Positions 36,896 to 50,634 are shown, counted from the stretch's first letter. The stretch is DNA of 64,000 nucleotides from Pseudomonas poae (GCA_004000515.1 CP034537.1:6841501-6905500), one strand, 5' to 3'. Program-made: numbers and translations. Notes: a model not told the origin generated them from the letters alone.

Positions 36896-39585
36896 ATGTC
36901 CCTGCCGTCGTCGCTGACCAAACCCCTGGCCCCTTCGTGGGCCAATCGCTTTAAAGAGCAAAGCCTTGAGCGTGGCCGGCGCTATGCCCTGGAGAACCGG
37001 GTGCGCATTGTCGAGTCCGGCGACAGCACCATCGTCGCCAGCTGCGAAGGCTCGGGCGGCAACGTTTATCGGCAGACCATCTCACTGCGCGAGTCGGCCA
37101 AGGGCACGCTGATCCTGGTGGACAGCCGCTGCACCTGCCCGGTACACACCAACTGCAAACACATCGCCGCGGTGCTGCTCAAAGTCCAGGAAACCCTGGC
37201 TTACCCGGCGGCGGCCCAGGATGCCGAACTGCTGGAAAAACTCCAGGCCGTACTGGATAACCGCGTGGCCCTGCCACAAGTGGTGATGGAAGATGTGCCA
37301 CCGGTGCCGCGCCTGTGGATGGCCAGCGTGGAGTTCAGCGCGTTTGAACCGCGCAACGGCAAGATGCAGCGGTATATCCAGCACCGGGCGGCGCTGTCAT
37401 TCAACTACCTGGGCAACTACGTCAGCGGGCAGAAGAACGCCGATATCGTGGTGCGCCAGGAGGCTCAGAGCCTGCGGATCAAGCGGCATCCGGAGCTGGA
37501 GCAGCCGTACCGCGAACAACTGCGTCTTCTCGGGTTCAAGATCGCCACACGCCAAAGCAAGGCCTTGCCCGAAAGTGCCGGCGAGCTGTTCGAGATGGTC
37601 AATGACAGTGCCTGGCTGACCTTCACCCTCAATGCCACCCCGACCTTGCGAGCCGAGGGCTGGGAATTGCTGATCGATGATGATTTCGGCTTTGACCTGA
37701 GCGCCGTCGATGACTGGTACGCGACGGTCGATGAAGGGCCGGAGCGCGACTGGTTTGATCTGGAACTGGGGATCATCGTCAACGGCGAGCGGCTGAGCTT
37801 GCTGCCGATCCTGTTGAACTTGATGCGTTCCCACACCGAGATCCTCAACCCGGAGAAACTTGCCCGCCGCCGCGATGATGAGCTGATCCTGGTGAATATT
37901 CCGGGCCTGCCCAATGGCCACGGCCCCATCCAGGTCGCACTGCCCTACGGCCGCTTGAAACCTGTGCTCGCGACCCTCGGTGAGTTTTACCTGCAGGAAT
38001 CCGGCACCACCACGCTGCGCCTGGCCAAGGCCGATGCGATCCGCCTGAACCCTCTGGAAGACCTGCCCCTGCAATGGGAAGGTGGCGAGAAGATCCGCAA
38101 CTTCGCACAACGCCTGCGGGACATCAGGGACTTCACGTGCGCAGCGCCCGAAGGGCTCAACGCGACCTTGCGTCCCTATCAGCTGGAAGGATTGAGCTGG
38201 ATGCAGTCGCTACGCCAGCTCGATGTCGGCGGGATACTTGCAGATGACATGGGCCTGGGCAAAACCTTGCAAACCCTGGCGCATATTCTTACCGAGAAAA
38301 TCGCCGGGCGCCTGGATCGACCGTGCATGGTGGTGATGCCCACCAGCCTGATTCCGAACTGGCTGGATGAAGCGGCGCACTTCACCCCGCAACTCAAGGT
38401 TCTGGCGTTGTATGGCGCGGGGCGTAAGAAACATTTCCCCACTTGCAGGACTATGACCTGCTGCTGACCACGTACGCGCTGCTGCCCAAAGACATCGAAC
38501 TGCTCGCCGCACAGCCCTTGCATGTGCTAATCCTCGATGAAGCCCAGTACATCAAGAACCCCTCCAGCAAGGCGGCCCAGGCCGCGCGCGAGCTGAATGC
38601 GCGACAACGCCTGTGCCTGAGCGGTACGCCGTTGGAAAACCACCTGGGCGAGTTGTGGTCGCTGTTCCACTTCTTGCTGCCGGGTTGGCTGGGTGACGTG
38701 AAGAGTTTTAATCGCGATTACCGCGTGCCCATCGAAAAGCGCGCCAGTGATGTGCGGTTGCAACACCTCAACGGTCGGATCAAACCCTTCCTGTTACGCC
38801 GCACAAAGGAACAAGTGGCCACGGAATTGCCGCCCAAGACTGAGATCGTCCACTGGGTGGACCTCAATGAAGCCCAGCGCGATGTGTACGAAACCATGCG
38901 CCTGGCCATGGACAAGAAGGTGCGCGACGAAATCACCCGCAAGGGCGTGGCGCGCAGCCAGATCATCATTCTTGAAGCACTGCTCAAGCTGCGCCAGGTG
39001 TGCTGCGACTTGCGCCTGGTCAACGACGCCACCCTGCCCGCCCGTGGCAGCAGCTCGGGCAAGCTCGACAGTTTGATGGAAATGCTTGAAGAGCTGTTTG
39101 CCGAAGGGCGGCGCATCCTGCTGTTTTCCCAGTTCACCTCGATGCTCAGCCTGATCGAAATCGAGCTGAAAAAACGTGGGACTGCCTACGCCCTATTGAC
39201 CGGCCAGACCCGCGACCGGCGCACGCCAGTGAAGGACTTCCAGAGCGGCAAGCTGCAGATCTTTCTGATCAGCCTGAAGGCCGGTGGCGTAGGCCTGAAC
39301 CTGACCGAAGCCGATACGGTGATCCATTACGACCCGTGGTGGAACCCGGCTACGGAGAACCAGGCGACTGACCGTGCGTATCGCATCGGCCAGGAAAAGC
39401 CGGTGTTCGTCTACAAGATGATTGCGCGGGGCACGGTGGAAGAGAAAATTCAGCACCTGCAGAAAGAAAAGTCCGACTTGGCGGCGGGTGTGCTGGATGG
39501 GCGTACAACGGGGGATTGGCAGTTGGGCAATGAGGATATCGAGGCGTTGTTTGCGCCTTTACCGCACAAACAAGAGAAGCGTTGA
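36896..39585 (+). pseudogene. SWIM zinc-finger SNF2-family helicase, frame broken
   Basis: An N-terminal SWIM domain (CTCPVHTNCKHIAAVLL, CxCx(n)CxH) followed by an SNF2/Swi2 motor: Walker [24 protein letters not shown] Walker [15 protein letters not shown] motif III, and C-terminal LFSQFTSML and [26 protein letters not shown] with [11 protein letters not shown] (motif VI). The two halves lie in different frames. One more C in the C4 run at 38437-38440 joins [20 protein letters not shown] and gives 896 residues. Related proteins (RapA-like/HepA-type) act on DNA or nucleoprotein; the exact role is unknown. Probably intact in the organism. Confidence 0.9.
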
Positions 39586-39596
39586 CTGTCAGATTG

Positions 39597-39666
39597 CCAT
39601 CGCCGGCAAGCCAGCTCCCACAGGGAAATGCGTTCCAAGTGTGGGAGCTGGCTTGCCTGCGATGGC
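39597..39666. repeat. REP pair, GCTGGCTTGCCTGCGATGG type
   Basis: Inverted copies with core GGCAAGCCAGCTCCCACA, between the helicase gene and nagZ (convergent). Confidence 0.88.
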
Positions 39667-39679
39667 AGCAACGCGGTTT

Positions 39680-40690
39680 TCAGTCGATCAATTGAGCATC
39701 GCGCAACGCGGTCAGCGCCGCCAACCAACGCGGATCCTGCTTATAGTCGGTCGACGCAATCGCCTGCCCCCGCATCCGCGCAATCCGCGCCGACGGCGTC
39801 ACTTTCATCCGCTGCGCAGCACTCAGTGCCAGCTCCGCAGCGGCGCGGTCATTACACACCAAACCCATGTCACAACCCGCCGTCAGTGCAGCTTCAATCC
39901 GGCTCGCCGCATCGCCCACCACATGGGCACCTGCCATCGACAAGTCATCACTGAAAATCACCCCATCGAACTGCAGCTCGCCGCGCAGGATGTCCTGCAA
40001 CCAGCGTCGCGAGAAACCTGCGGGCTGAGCGTCAACCTGCGGGTAGATCACGTGGGCCGGCATCACTGCCGCCAACTGCTTGCTCAGGCGTGCGAAAGGC
40101 ACCAGGTCATGGGCGCGAATCTGCTCCAGGCTACGTTCGTCATTGGGAATGGCGACGTGGGAATCGGCCTCAGCCCAACCATGGCCCGGGAAGTGTTTAC
40201 CGGTGGCGGCCATACCGGCGCTGTTCATACCGCGAATGAAAGCCCCTGCGAGCAAGGCGGCACGCTCGGGGTCGCCTTCGAAAGAACGGGTGCCGACCAC
40301 GGCACTGCGCTGGTAGTCCAGATCCAGTACCGGAGCGAAGCTCAAATCCAGGCCGACCGCCAGCACTTCAGTGGCCATGATCCAGCCGCACTGCTCGGCC
40401 AAGTGTTCGGCGTTGGGATTGTCGGCCAGCGCGCGCATGGCTGGCAGGCGCACAAAGCCCTGGCGCAGACGCTGTACGCGACCGCCCTCCTGATCGACGG
40501 CCAACAGCAGATCCGGGCGCACGGCACGAATCGCCGCGCTCAACTCACGTACCTGGCGTGGATGCTCGATATTGCGCGCAAAAATGATCAGGCCGCCGAC
40601 TTCAGGCTGGCGCAACAGATGACGATCCTCGGCCGTCAGCCAAGTACCGGCAACGTCGACCATCAAAGAACCTTGCAGGGCAGCACTCAT
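39680..40690 (-). CDS. nagZ: Beta-N-acetylhexosaminidase NagZ
   Basis: A 336-residue glycoside hydrolase of family 3 that removes N-acetylglucosamine from anhydro-muropeptides in peptidoglycan recycling, acting in the cytoplasm. It has LLLAVDQEGGRVQRL, the conserved KHFPGHG loop with the acid/base His, and the nucleophile Asp in VIFSDDLSMAG. The products induce ampC in related species. It lies downstream of psrA on the same strand, separated by a strong hairpin at 40714-40764. Confidence 0.95.
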   Translation of the reverse strand: MSAALQGSLMVDVAGTWLTAEDRHLLRQPEVGGLIIFARNIEHPRQVRELSAAIRAVRPDLLLAVDQEGGRVQRLRQGFVRLPAMRALADNPNAEHLAEQCGWIMATEVLAVGLDLSFAPVLDLDYQRSAVVGTRSFEGDPERAALLAGAFIRGMNSAGMAATGKHFPGHGWAEADSHVAIPNDERSLEQIRAHDLVPFARLSKQLAAVMPAHVIYPQVDAQPAGFSRRWLQDILRGELQFDGVIFSDDLSMAGAHVVGDAASRIEAALTAGCDMGLVCNDRAAAELALSAAQRMKVTPSARIARMRGQAIASTDYKQDPRWLAALTALRDAQLID

Positions 40691-40713
40691 AAACCTTCCT
40701 TAAATAACGCACA

Positions 40714-40764
40714 CAACCCGTTGCCCTCACTCGGCGAGATTCGCACAGTGAGCACAACGGGTTG
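40714..40764 (-). other. Long intergenic hairpin between psrA and nagZ
   Basis: Outer arms CAACCCGTTG / CAACGGGTTG and inner arms CTCACT / AGTGAG, with a 2-base bulge on each side and a 15-base loop. It ends 24 bases before the nagZ start on the minus strand. On that strand it is followed by TGTGCGTTATTT, a weak T-run. It may end psrA transcripts or structure the nagZ leader. Confidence 0.5.
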
Positions 40765-40835
40765 CGAGTAAATAACTGAAATCGGCATGGGCGGCTAGCT
40801 TAGCGGATGCAAGCGGCCACGCACACCCGCAAAGG

Positions 40836-41543
40836 TCAGACCTTGGCGACAGCCGGAGCTGTTTTGCTGCGGGGACGCAGCTGGGCGGCGGCCATGGCAG
40901 GGTCGCTCACGCCGGTTTCGGCACGCATGCCGGCGGCGAGAAACGGCACCATCAGGCGCATTACCTGCTCGATAGAAGTGTTCACGCCAAAATCGGTTTC
41001 TGCGATGGCGCGCAAGGCCTTGATCCCGGACATGCTGAACGCCGCAGCGCCGAGCATGAAGTGCACGCGCCAGAACAGTTCGATAGGCGGAATACGCGGG
41101 GCGGCTTCGTTGACCAGCAGCATATAGCGGCGGAACACCTTGCCGTACATGTCTTCCAGGTAGCGCCGCAGGTGACCCTGGCTCTGGCTGAACGCCAGGC
41201 CCAGCAGGCGCATGAAGATCGACAGGTCGTTGCCACTGCGCGGCTGCACCACCAGCGCCTGTTCCACCAGCATTTCCAGCAGGTCTTCCAGGGTTGGCTT
41301 GCTGTCGGCCTTGGCCTGGCGACGTTCCAGTTCACGGTCGAGGCTGGCGCAGAACGGCCCCAGGAAGCGTGAGAACACCGCCTGGATCAGGGCCTTTTTC
41401 GAGCCGAAATGATAGTTCACTGCCGCCAGGTTCACCCCGGCCTTGCTGGTAATCAGCCGCAATGAAGTTTCAGCAAATCCTTTTTCCGCGAACAATTGCT
41501 CGGCAGCATCGAGAATGCGTTCAACGGTTTCCGACTGGGCCAT
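40836..41543 (-). CDS. psrA: TetR-family fatty-acid-responsive regulator PsrA
   Basis: A 235-residue TetR regulator. The N-terminal helix-turn-helix reads RILDAAEQLFAEKGFAETSLRLITSKAGVNLAAVNYHFGSKKALI (split here over several motifs), and the C-terminal ligand domain follows. PsrA in Pseudomonas represses its own gene and fadBA5 and activates rpoS; long-chain fatty acids relieve binding. The start is the ATG at 41543 (MAQSETVERI); the frame from 41618 is longer but crosses the operator. Two PsrA palindromes lie just upstream, and lexA is divergent. Confidence 0.92.
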   Translation of the reverse strand: MAQSETVERILDAAEQLFAEKGFAETSLRLITSKAGVNLAAVNYHFGSKKALIQAVFSRFLGPFCASLDRELERRQAKADSKPTLEDLLEMLVEQALVVQPRSGNDLSIFMRLLGLAFSQSQGHLRRYLEDMYGKVFRRYMLLVNEAAPRIPPIELFWRVHFMLGAAAFSMSGIKALRAIAETDFGVNTSIEQVMRLMVPFLAAGMRAETGVSDPAMAAAQLRPRSKTAPAVAKV

Positions 41544-41558
41544 GGCTACTCCGCCTGA

Positions 41559-41585
41559 CAAACACTTGTTTGAAACATACGTTTC
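41559..41585. promoter_or_regulatory. Two abutting PsrA-type operators
   Basis: CAAAC-ACTT-GTTTG at 41559-41572 and GAAAC-ATAC-GTTTC at 41572-41585 share one base. Both match the published PsrA consensus (G/C)AAAC(N2-4)GTTT(G/C). They lie 16 bases upstream of the psrA ATG, consistent with autorepression. Confidence 0.75.
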
Positions 41586-41761
41586 AGGGTGTGTCTTGTC
41601 AACCCTGCGAGTTCGCATTCCGGCCGGGCAGTCATGTATTTCATCGCTATTTAATCACATTCATCCAGGCCTGTAGGCAGCGCTATCTCTCACTTGTAGG
41701 AAGGATGACGAATGACCGTCCAGCGGCCGCAAGGAAAAGGATGATTGCCAAGCGCAGTTCA

Positions 41762-41796
41762 CTGTATATAATCCCAGTCACTGTATAAAAAGACAG
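41762..41796 (+). promoter_or_regulatory. Two SOS (LexA) boxes
   Basis: CTGTATAAAAAGACAG at 41781-41796 is a perfect CTGTN8ACAG LexA site, 10 bases before the lexA ATG. CTGTATATAATCCCAG at 41762-41777 is a second site with one mismatch in the right arm. Tandem boxes are usual for autoregulated lexA. Confidence 0.85.
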
Positions 41797-41806
41797 AGCG
41801 ATCAAC

Positions 41807-42415
41807 ATGCTAAAACTGACGCCACGCCAAGCTGAGATTCTGGCTTTTATCAAGCGCTGCCTCGATGACAACGGCTACCCGCCGACCCGAGCGGAAATTG
41901 CGCTGGAATTGGGGTTCAAGTCCCCCAACGCCGCCGAAGAACACCTCAAGGCCCTCGCGCGCAAAGGCGCAATCGAGATGACCCCGGGTGCTTCACGCGG
42001 TATTCGCATCCCTGGCTTCGAAGCCAAGGCCGACGAATCGACACTGCCCATCATCGGTCGCGTCGCCGCCGGTGCGCCGATCCTCGCGCAGCAGCACGTC
42101 GAGGAGTCCTGCAACATCAACCCGACCTTCTTCCATCCTCGAGCCGACTACCTGTTGCGGGTCCACGGCATGAGCATGAAGGACGTGGGCATCTTCGATG
42201 GCGACCTGCTGGCCGTCCACACCACCCGCGAAGCCCGTAATGGCCAGATCGTAGTCGCCCGTATCGGCGATGAAGTCACCGTCAAACGCTTCAAGCGCGA
42301 AGGCAGCAAGGTCTGGCTACTGGCCGAGAACCCGGAGTTCGCCCCGATTGAAGTGAACCTGAAAGATCAGGACCTGGTGATCGAAGGCTTGAGCGTCGGC
42401 GTCATTCGCCGCTAA
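41807..42415 (+). CDS. lexA: LexA repressor
   Basis: A 202-residue SOS repressor. The N-terminal winged helix begins [15 protein letters not shown] with the recognition helix region [32 protein letters not shown]. The self-cleavage site is A88-G89 (GRVAAGAP), and the catalytic dyad is S123 (HGMSMKD) and K160 (EVTVKRF). RecA filament triggers cleavage. It is the first gene of lexA-sulA and is controlled by its own boxes. Confidence 0.97.
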   Translation: MLKLTPRQAEILAFIKRCLDDNGYPPTRAEIALELGFKSPNAAEEHLKALARKGAIEMTPGASRGIRIPGFEAKADESTLPIIGRVAAGAPILAQQHVEESCNINPTFFHPRADYLLRVHGMSMKDVGIFDGDLLAVHTTREARNGQIVVARIGDEVTVKRFKREGSKVWLLAENPEFAPIEVNLKDQDLVIEGLSVGVIRR

Positions 42416-42425
42416 AGGAGGCATC

Positions 42426-42898
42426 ATGCAGCTCGTGCACACCCCACAACATACACAACTGTCGCTGTTCGAGGCCTTTATGGCCCAACCTCTGCGCCCA
42501 TCCTCAAGGAAACGGTCGAAGCGCCCTGGAGCGCCGAGCCTGAGGCGTTCAGTGAATTGTCGTTGCGCGGTGCTGCTGGCAGCTGCCTGAGCCTGCTGGC
42601 GCCGATCCTTCGCGAACTCAGCGAAGAGCAGGATGCTCGCTGGCTGACACTGATCGCCCCACCCGCCAGCCTGACCCAGGCCTGGCTGCGGGACGCCGGC
42701 CTCAACCGCGAGCGTATCCTGTTGCTGCAACCGCGTGGCGCGCAAAGTGCACAGCAACTGACCTGCGAAGCCTTGCGATTAGGGCGTAGCCATACAGTGG
42801 TGAGCTGGTTGAACCCGTTGAATGCGAGTGCCAAGCAACAGCTGATCAGCGCCGCGCGTACGGGCGATGCTCAGAGCTTGAATATTCGATTGGGCTGA
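42426..42898 (+). pseudogene. sulA: SOS cell-division inhibitor SulA, frame broken
   Basis: SulA binds FtsZ and blocks division during DNA damage. The gene starts at the ATG at 42426 with a strong AGGAGG, 10 bases after lexA. The first frame gives MQLVHTPQHTQLSLFEAFMAQ and is then lost. Adding one base near 42493 gives APILKETVEAPWSAEPEAFSE and continues into SELSLRGAAGSCLSLLAPIL, DARWLTLIAPPASLTQAWLR and LGRSHTVVSWLNPL, with a stop at 42898 and 157 residues. The second half alone begins at a non-start TTG near 42557. Confidence 0.85.
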
Positions 42899-42903
42899 GC
42901 GGT

Positions 42904-43037
42904 TGTAGTGAGCGGGCTTGCCCCGCGCTGGGCTGCGAAGCGGCCCTAAATAAGTTATTGCGGTATATCAGTTATTACGCGGCGTTTGGTTCTGGGGCCG
43001 CTTCGCAGCCCAGCGCGGGGCAAGCCCGCTCATTACA
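42904..43037. repeat. Long inverted REP repeat, TGAGCGGGCTTGCCCCGCG type
   Basis: Arms of about 43 bases (42904-42946 and 42994-43037) with near-perfect complementarity, each holding TGAGCGGGCTTGCCCCGCGC plus an extension GGGCTGCGAAGCGGCC. A 47-base centre lies between. This is a different REP family from the others here, resembling the GII type of P. fluorescens. Confidence 0.9.
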
Positions 43038-43053
43038 GGGCTCGATCGGCTAC

Positions 43054-43287
43054 TCAGTGAAGCACCCGCGGCCCATCTTCCTTCTCCGGCTCGCCTTCCG
43101 CCAACCGGCCTGCCATCTGCACACCCACGCTCAACATGGCCTTGGCCACTTCCACGTGCTGACCTTGCAGGAACGCTTTGGCGTCCTCGGAAAAATCCAG
43201 AATAACCAGAGAACCCTCGTCCTCAGCCCGGCGCAGCTCGATTCGGCCGTCAGGCAATTCAACAATTTCCAGAAAGGACGTTGGCAT
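43054..43287 (-). CDS. Conserved hypothetical protein (PA3009-like)
   Basis: A 77-residue acidic protein, MPTSFLEIVELPDGRIELRR..., no signal peptide or membrane segment. The pattern of a beta strand-rich N-terminus and helical C-terminus is seen, but no function is known. It sits between sulA and the DUF6586 gene, as in P. aeruginosa by recollection. The start is the ATG at 43287. Confidence 0.78.
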   Translation of the reverse strand: MPTSFLEIVELPDGRIELRRAEDEGSLVILDFSEDAKAFLQGQHVEVAKAMLSVGVQMAGRLAEGEPEKEDGPRVLH

Positions 43288-43418
43288 AACAATCTGTTCT
43301 CCACGAAAGGCCGGGATTATATCAGTCATCCACCCGGCATCGCTGAGGATCTGAAGAGGTTTCTTGACAGCTTGATGAACGGTGCTTTGTGCTGTGTACC
43401 CTTATCAATGGGGGTTCA

Positions 43419-43940
43419 TCAGCACTCGTTCAACCCTTCGCGAAAGCGCAACGCCATCTTTTTCAGCTCTTGGCGCCAGCCTTCGAGCTCCTCACGGCTC
43501 AACGGCTTAGGCTCATCCTCTTCCAACGCCACCGCTACGATCAATGGCTGGGTCACGTCGCCCTTGGGCACATGAGGCACGCGTGGCGGCTGGAACATGT
43601 CGGCATGAGCCTTGAGCAAACGCGCAACCCAACTGTCCGGGCTTTGGGCCATTTCTACCAACTCCGCCAGCTCGGGAATGGCCATGGTCTCCAGCACTTC
43701 CCGGTTCATGATCATTTCTGCACGGGGCGAGCCCGCCTGGGGCAAGCGATAGAACCCGGCGATTTCATGGCACAGGCCCAACAAAGCGCCGTACAGGTGG
43801 AACAACGCCGCTTCACGCCCCGCCTGGACCAGCGCGATGGCGTTCATCTCCTTCCCTTCCTCGGCACGGCCAAGGGCTTCCAGGGACAAACCCGCGAAGT
43901 AAATTTTCTGATTGGTACGGGTATAGAGTTCGTTGGCCAT
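43419..43940 (-). CDS. DUF6586-family protein (PA3010-like)
   Basis: A 173-residue soluble protein: MANELYTRTNQKIYFAGLSLE, helical throughout, with FHLYGALLGLCHEIAGFYRL and a basic/acidic C-terminus (EEDEPKPLSREELEGWRQELKK split). It is conserved in Pseudomonas next to topA, with no known function. The start is the ATG at 43940. Confidence 0.8.
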   Translation of the reverse strand: MANELYTRTNQKIYFAGLSLEALGRAEEGKEMNAIALVQAGREAALFHLYGALLGLCHEIAGFYRLPQAGSPRAEMIMNREVLETMAIPELAELVEMAQSPDSWVARLLKAHADMFQPPRVPHVPKGDVTQPLIVAVALEEDEPKPLSREELEGWRQELKKMALRFREGLNEC

Positions 43941-44017
43941 AACGGCAGTCTCCACAACGAAAGAAGCATGATGCTGGCTTAACAGTGTCACGGATCAGCC
44001 GAGCGCACTGCAAGCGC

Positions 44018-44047
44018 AAAAAAGGCCGCCTATGCAGGCGGCCTTTG
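44018..44047 (-). terminator. Terminator of topA
   Basis: AAAAAAGGCCGCC-TATGCA-GGCGGCCTTT, 19 bases past the topA stop on the minus strand, with a T6 run. Confidence 0.85.
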
Positions 44048-44065
44048 TATTGGCAGATCAGTCGA

Positions 44066-46686
44066 TCAAGCGCCCTGGCGCTTATCCTCGACCTTCCACT
44101 TGCCACCGTCGTAGAACGCTTTCCAGCCGGTAGGCTTGCCGTCCACTTCGGTCTGCACGTACTGCTCCTTGGTCTTGCGGCTGTAGCGGATCACGGCTGG
44201 GCGGCCATCCGGGTCCTTCTTCGGCGCTTCACACAAGAAGTGGTACTTCGGGTCGATCTCATCCTTGTGCGGCACGATCTCCAACACCAGCGGTGCACGG
44301 GTCTCGCGGTTTTTCGGGAACTGGCTGGCAGCCAGGAACAGCCCCGAAGCGCCATCACGCAGGATGTAGGTGTCGTTGACCTTCTCGCACTTGAGCTCCG
44401 GCATCTTCACCGGGTCCATCTTCGGCGGCGCCGCATCACCGCTTTTCAGCAGCTTGCGGGTGTTCTTGCACGTCGGGTTGGTGCAACCGAAGAACTTGCC
44501 GAAACGGCCAGTCTTGAGCTGCATCTCGCTACCGCACTTGTCGCATTCCAGGCTCGGACCTTCGTAGCCCTTGATGCGGTAGGTGCCCTCTTCGATCTCG
44601 TAGCCGTTGCAATCCGGGTTGTTACCGCAGATGTGCAGCTTGTGCTTCTCATCCAGCAGGTAGGCATCCATCGCCGTGCTGCAAATTGGGCAGCGGTGCT
44701 TGCCACGCAATACCAGCGACTCGGATTCACCCTCGTCATCGGCCGCGATTTCATCGCCCGGAACCAGGTTGACGGTCGCCTTGCAACGCTCTTTCGGCGG
44801 CAGGCTGTAGCCCGAGCAACCGAGGAACACACCGGTGGATGCAGTACGGATCTGCATCGGTCGGCCACAGGTCTGGCACGGAATGTCGGTCATCACCGGC
44901 TGGTTGGCGCGCATGCCGTTCTCTGGGCTTTCCGCTACCTCGAGCTTCTTCTTGAAGTCGCCGTAGAACTCGTCCAGCACGTTTTTCCAGTCACGCTCGC
45001 CCTGGGCCACGTCATCGAGGTTCTCTTCCATGCCGGCAGTGAAGCCGTAGTCCATCAGGTTGGAGAAGCTCTCGGACAGACGCTCAGTGACGATGTCGCC
45101 CATTTTTTCCGAGTAGAAACGACGGTTGTGCAACGCAACGTAACCGCGGTCCTGAATAGTGGAGATGATTGCCGCATAGGTCGAAGGACGACCGATACCG
45201 CGTTTTTCCATCTCTTTCACCAAGCTGGCTTCCGAATAACGCGCCGGCGGCTTGGTGAAGTGTTGGGATGGGTCGAGCTTGATCAGCTTCAGCGTGTCGC
45301 CCTGGGCCATGTCCGGCAGCACGTCATCATCGCCAGGCTTGGCGATCTGCGGCATGACGCGAGTATAGCCGTCGAATTTGAGGATACGGCCCTTGGCACG
45401 CAGCTCGAAGTCAGACGCCGCCACGGTGACCGTGGTGGACAGGTATTGCGCCGGCAACATCTGGCAGGCCAGGAATTGGCGCCAGATCAGCTCGTAGAGG
45501 CGCTCAGCGTCGCGCTCCATGCCGCTCAGCTTGGCAGGCGTGGTGTTGGCATCGGAAGGACGAATCGCTTCGTGAGCCTCCTGCGCGCCTTCCTTGCTGC
45601 TGTAGACGTTCGGTTTCTCCGGCAAGTACTTCTTGCCGAATTCGCCTTCAATATAAGTACGCGCCATCGCTACCGCGTCCACCGACAGGTTGGTGGAGTC
45701 GGTACGCATATAGGTGATGTAGCCCGCTTCGTACAGACGCTGCGCCATCATCATGGTCTTCTTCACGCCAAAGCCCAGGCGGTTACTCGCAGCCTGTTGC
45801 AGAGTGGACGTGATGAACGGAGCCGATGGCTTGCTGCTGGTCGGCTTGTCTTCGCGCTTGACGATGCTGTAGCTGGAAGACTTGAGTTTCTCCAGCGCGG
45901 CCATGGCCTGGGCTTCGTTCAGCGGCTTGAAGGCCTCGCCTTTCTCGCGGGCCACTTCAAAGCGCACGTTGGCGCCCTTGGCGGTGCCGAGGTCAGCGTG
46001 GACTTCCCAGTACTCTTCGGGGATGAACGCACGGATCTCACGCTCACGTTCCACCACCAGCTTGACCGCTACCGACTGCACACGGCCGGCGGACAGGCCA
46101 CGGGCGATCTTGGCCCAGAGCAGCGGCGAGACCATATAACCCACGACGCGGTCGAGGAAACGACGGGCCTGTTGGGCGTTGACGCGGTCGATGTCCAGTT
46201 CGCCCGGCTTGGAGAAGGCTTCCTGAATGGCTTTCTTGGTGATTTCGTTGAACACCACACGCTTGTAGCGGCTGTCGTCACCGCCGATGGCTTCCCGCAG
46301 GTGCCAGGCAATGGCTTCCCCTTCGCGGTCCAAGTCCGTTGCGAGATAGATGGTGTCGGCATCTTTGGCGAGCCGGCGCAGCTCTTCGATGACCTTTTCC
46401 TTGCCAGGAAGGATCTCGTACTTGGCTTTCCAGCCATGATCCGGGTCCACACCCATGCGCGAGACCAGCTGCTTGCGCGCTTTCTCTTTAGGGCTGAGCA
46501 CCGGACCTTCGCCCGCAGCCGCCTTGCCGCGCTTGGCGGCAGGCTCCTGCTGGCGCTAGCCGAACCGCTGGTGGGCAGGTCTCGGATATGGCCGATACTC
46601 GACTTCACCACGTACTCGTTGCCCAAGTACTTGTTGATGGTCTTGGCCTTAGCCGGGGATTCCACAATGACCAGCGATTTGCCCAT
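44066..46686 (-). pseudogene. topA: DNA topoisomerase I, frame broken by a one-base deletion
   Basis: Type IA topoisomerase that relaxes negative supercoils. The toprim domain [20 protein letters not shown] starts at the ATG at 46686, the active-site Tyr is in [14 protein letters not shown], and the C-terminus holds three zinc-ribbon repeats ([27 protein letters not shown]) and a basic tail. After GSASAS the frame shifts at 46547; adding one A gives [20 protein letters not shown] and 873 residues, the expected length. TopA is needed for normal growth, so this is most likely a sequencing error. Confidence 0.95.
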
Positions 46687-46800
46687 GGATCGGAAAATTC
46701 CTGAATTCGAGAAGAGAAAGGCAGTTGGCGCCTGTCGCGGCAACGCTATATATAGTGGCAACAAGGTGAGGTCAAGCGCAGCATTCTGCGCGACCTGCCG

Positions 46801-47037
46801 TTATTGCCCTGAAAAAAGACTGGGTTCGACCTGGACCAAAGCAAAGCGCGGGACTTGCTCGCCGTCAACTTCGACGGTCTCCAGGAACATGCTCAATGGG
46901 CGTACCCAAAAGCCGTAATCGCCATACAGTGCTTGATAGAACACCACTTCTTCTTCGGTCTCGGAGTGCCGCGCCACACTGAAAACACGGTACTGCGGAC
47001 CTTTATAATGCTGGTAGAGCCCTGGTTCGACTTTCAT
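46801..47037 (-). CDS. DUF1653-family protein
   Basis: A 78-residue protein, MKVEPGLYQHYKGPQYRVFSVARHSETEEEVVFYQALYGDYGFWVRPLSMFLE (shown in parts), typical of DUF1653: YxHYKG...Y.V...A.HSET.E..V.Y..LY..Y..W.RP..MF. No activity is known. It lies between fadA and topA on the same strand. Confidence 0.9.
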   Translation of the reverse strand: MKVEPGLYQHYKGPQYRVFSVARHSETEEEVVFYQALYGDYGFWVRPLSMFLETVEVDGEQVPRFALVQVEPSLFSGQ

Positions 47038-47090
47038 GCTCTGGCCCTCTTACAAAATTTGTTAAAAAAAAATACAAAACTGCCAAAAAC

Positions 47091-47115
47091 AAAAACCGGG
47101 GCACTGGGCCCCGGC
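47091..47115 (-). terminator. Terminator of fadA
   Basis: AACCGGGGC-ACTG-GGCCCCGGCTT with a T5 run on the minus strand, 17 bases after the fadA stop. Confidence 0.7.
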
Positions 47116-47132
47116 TTCCGTCAACGGAACGC

Positions 47133-50485
<3,353 letters not shown>

Positions 50486-50634
50486 CAACTGATCTCCACG
50501 ATATGGAAGCTGAACAGTACACATTGGACGCTGGCCTATGGTTGGACATTGATGATTTGGTCAATGTTCACGCCCATCCGCCAGGCACACCCGCCAATGC
50601 GATAGTCGGGATTATGTATGAGTGGTCTGACAGA

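Noticed and set aside
43985..46918. A 977-codon open frame antisense to topA
   Set aside because: It mirrors topA on the other strand and is a by-product of high GC codon use; the sequence is low-complexity without any family motif.
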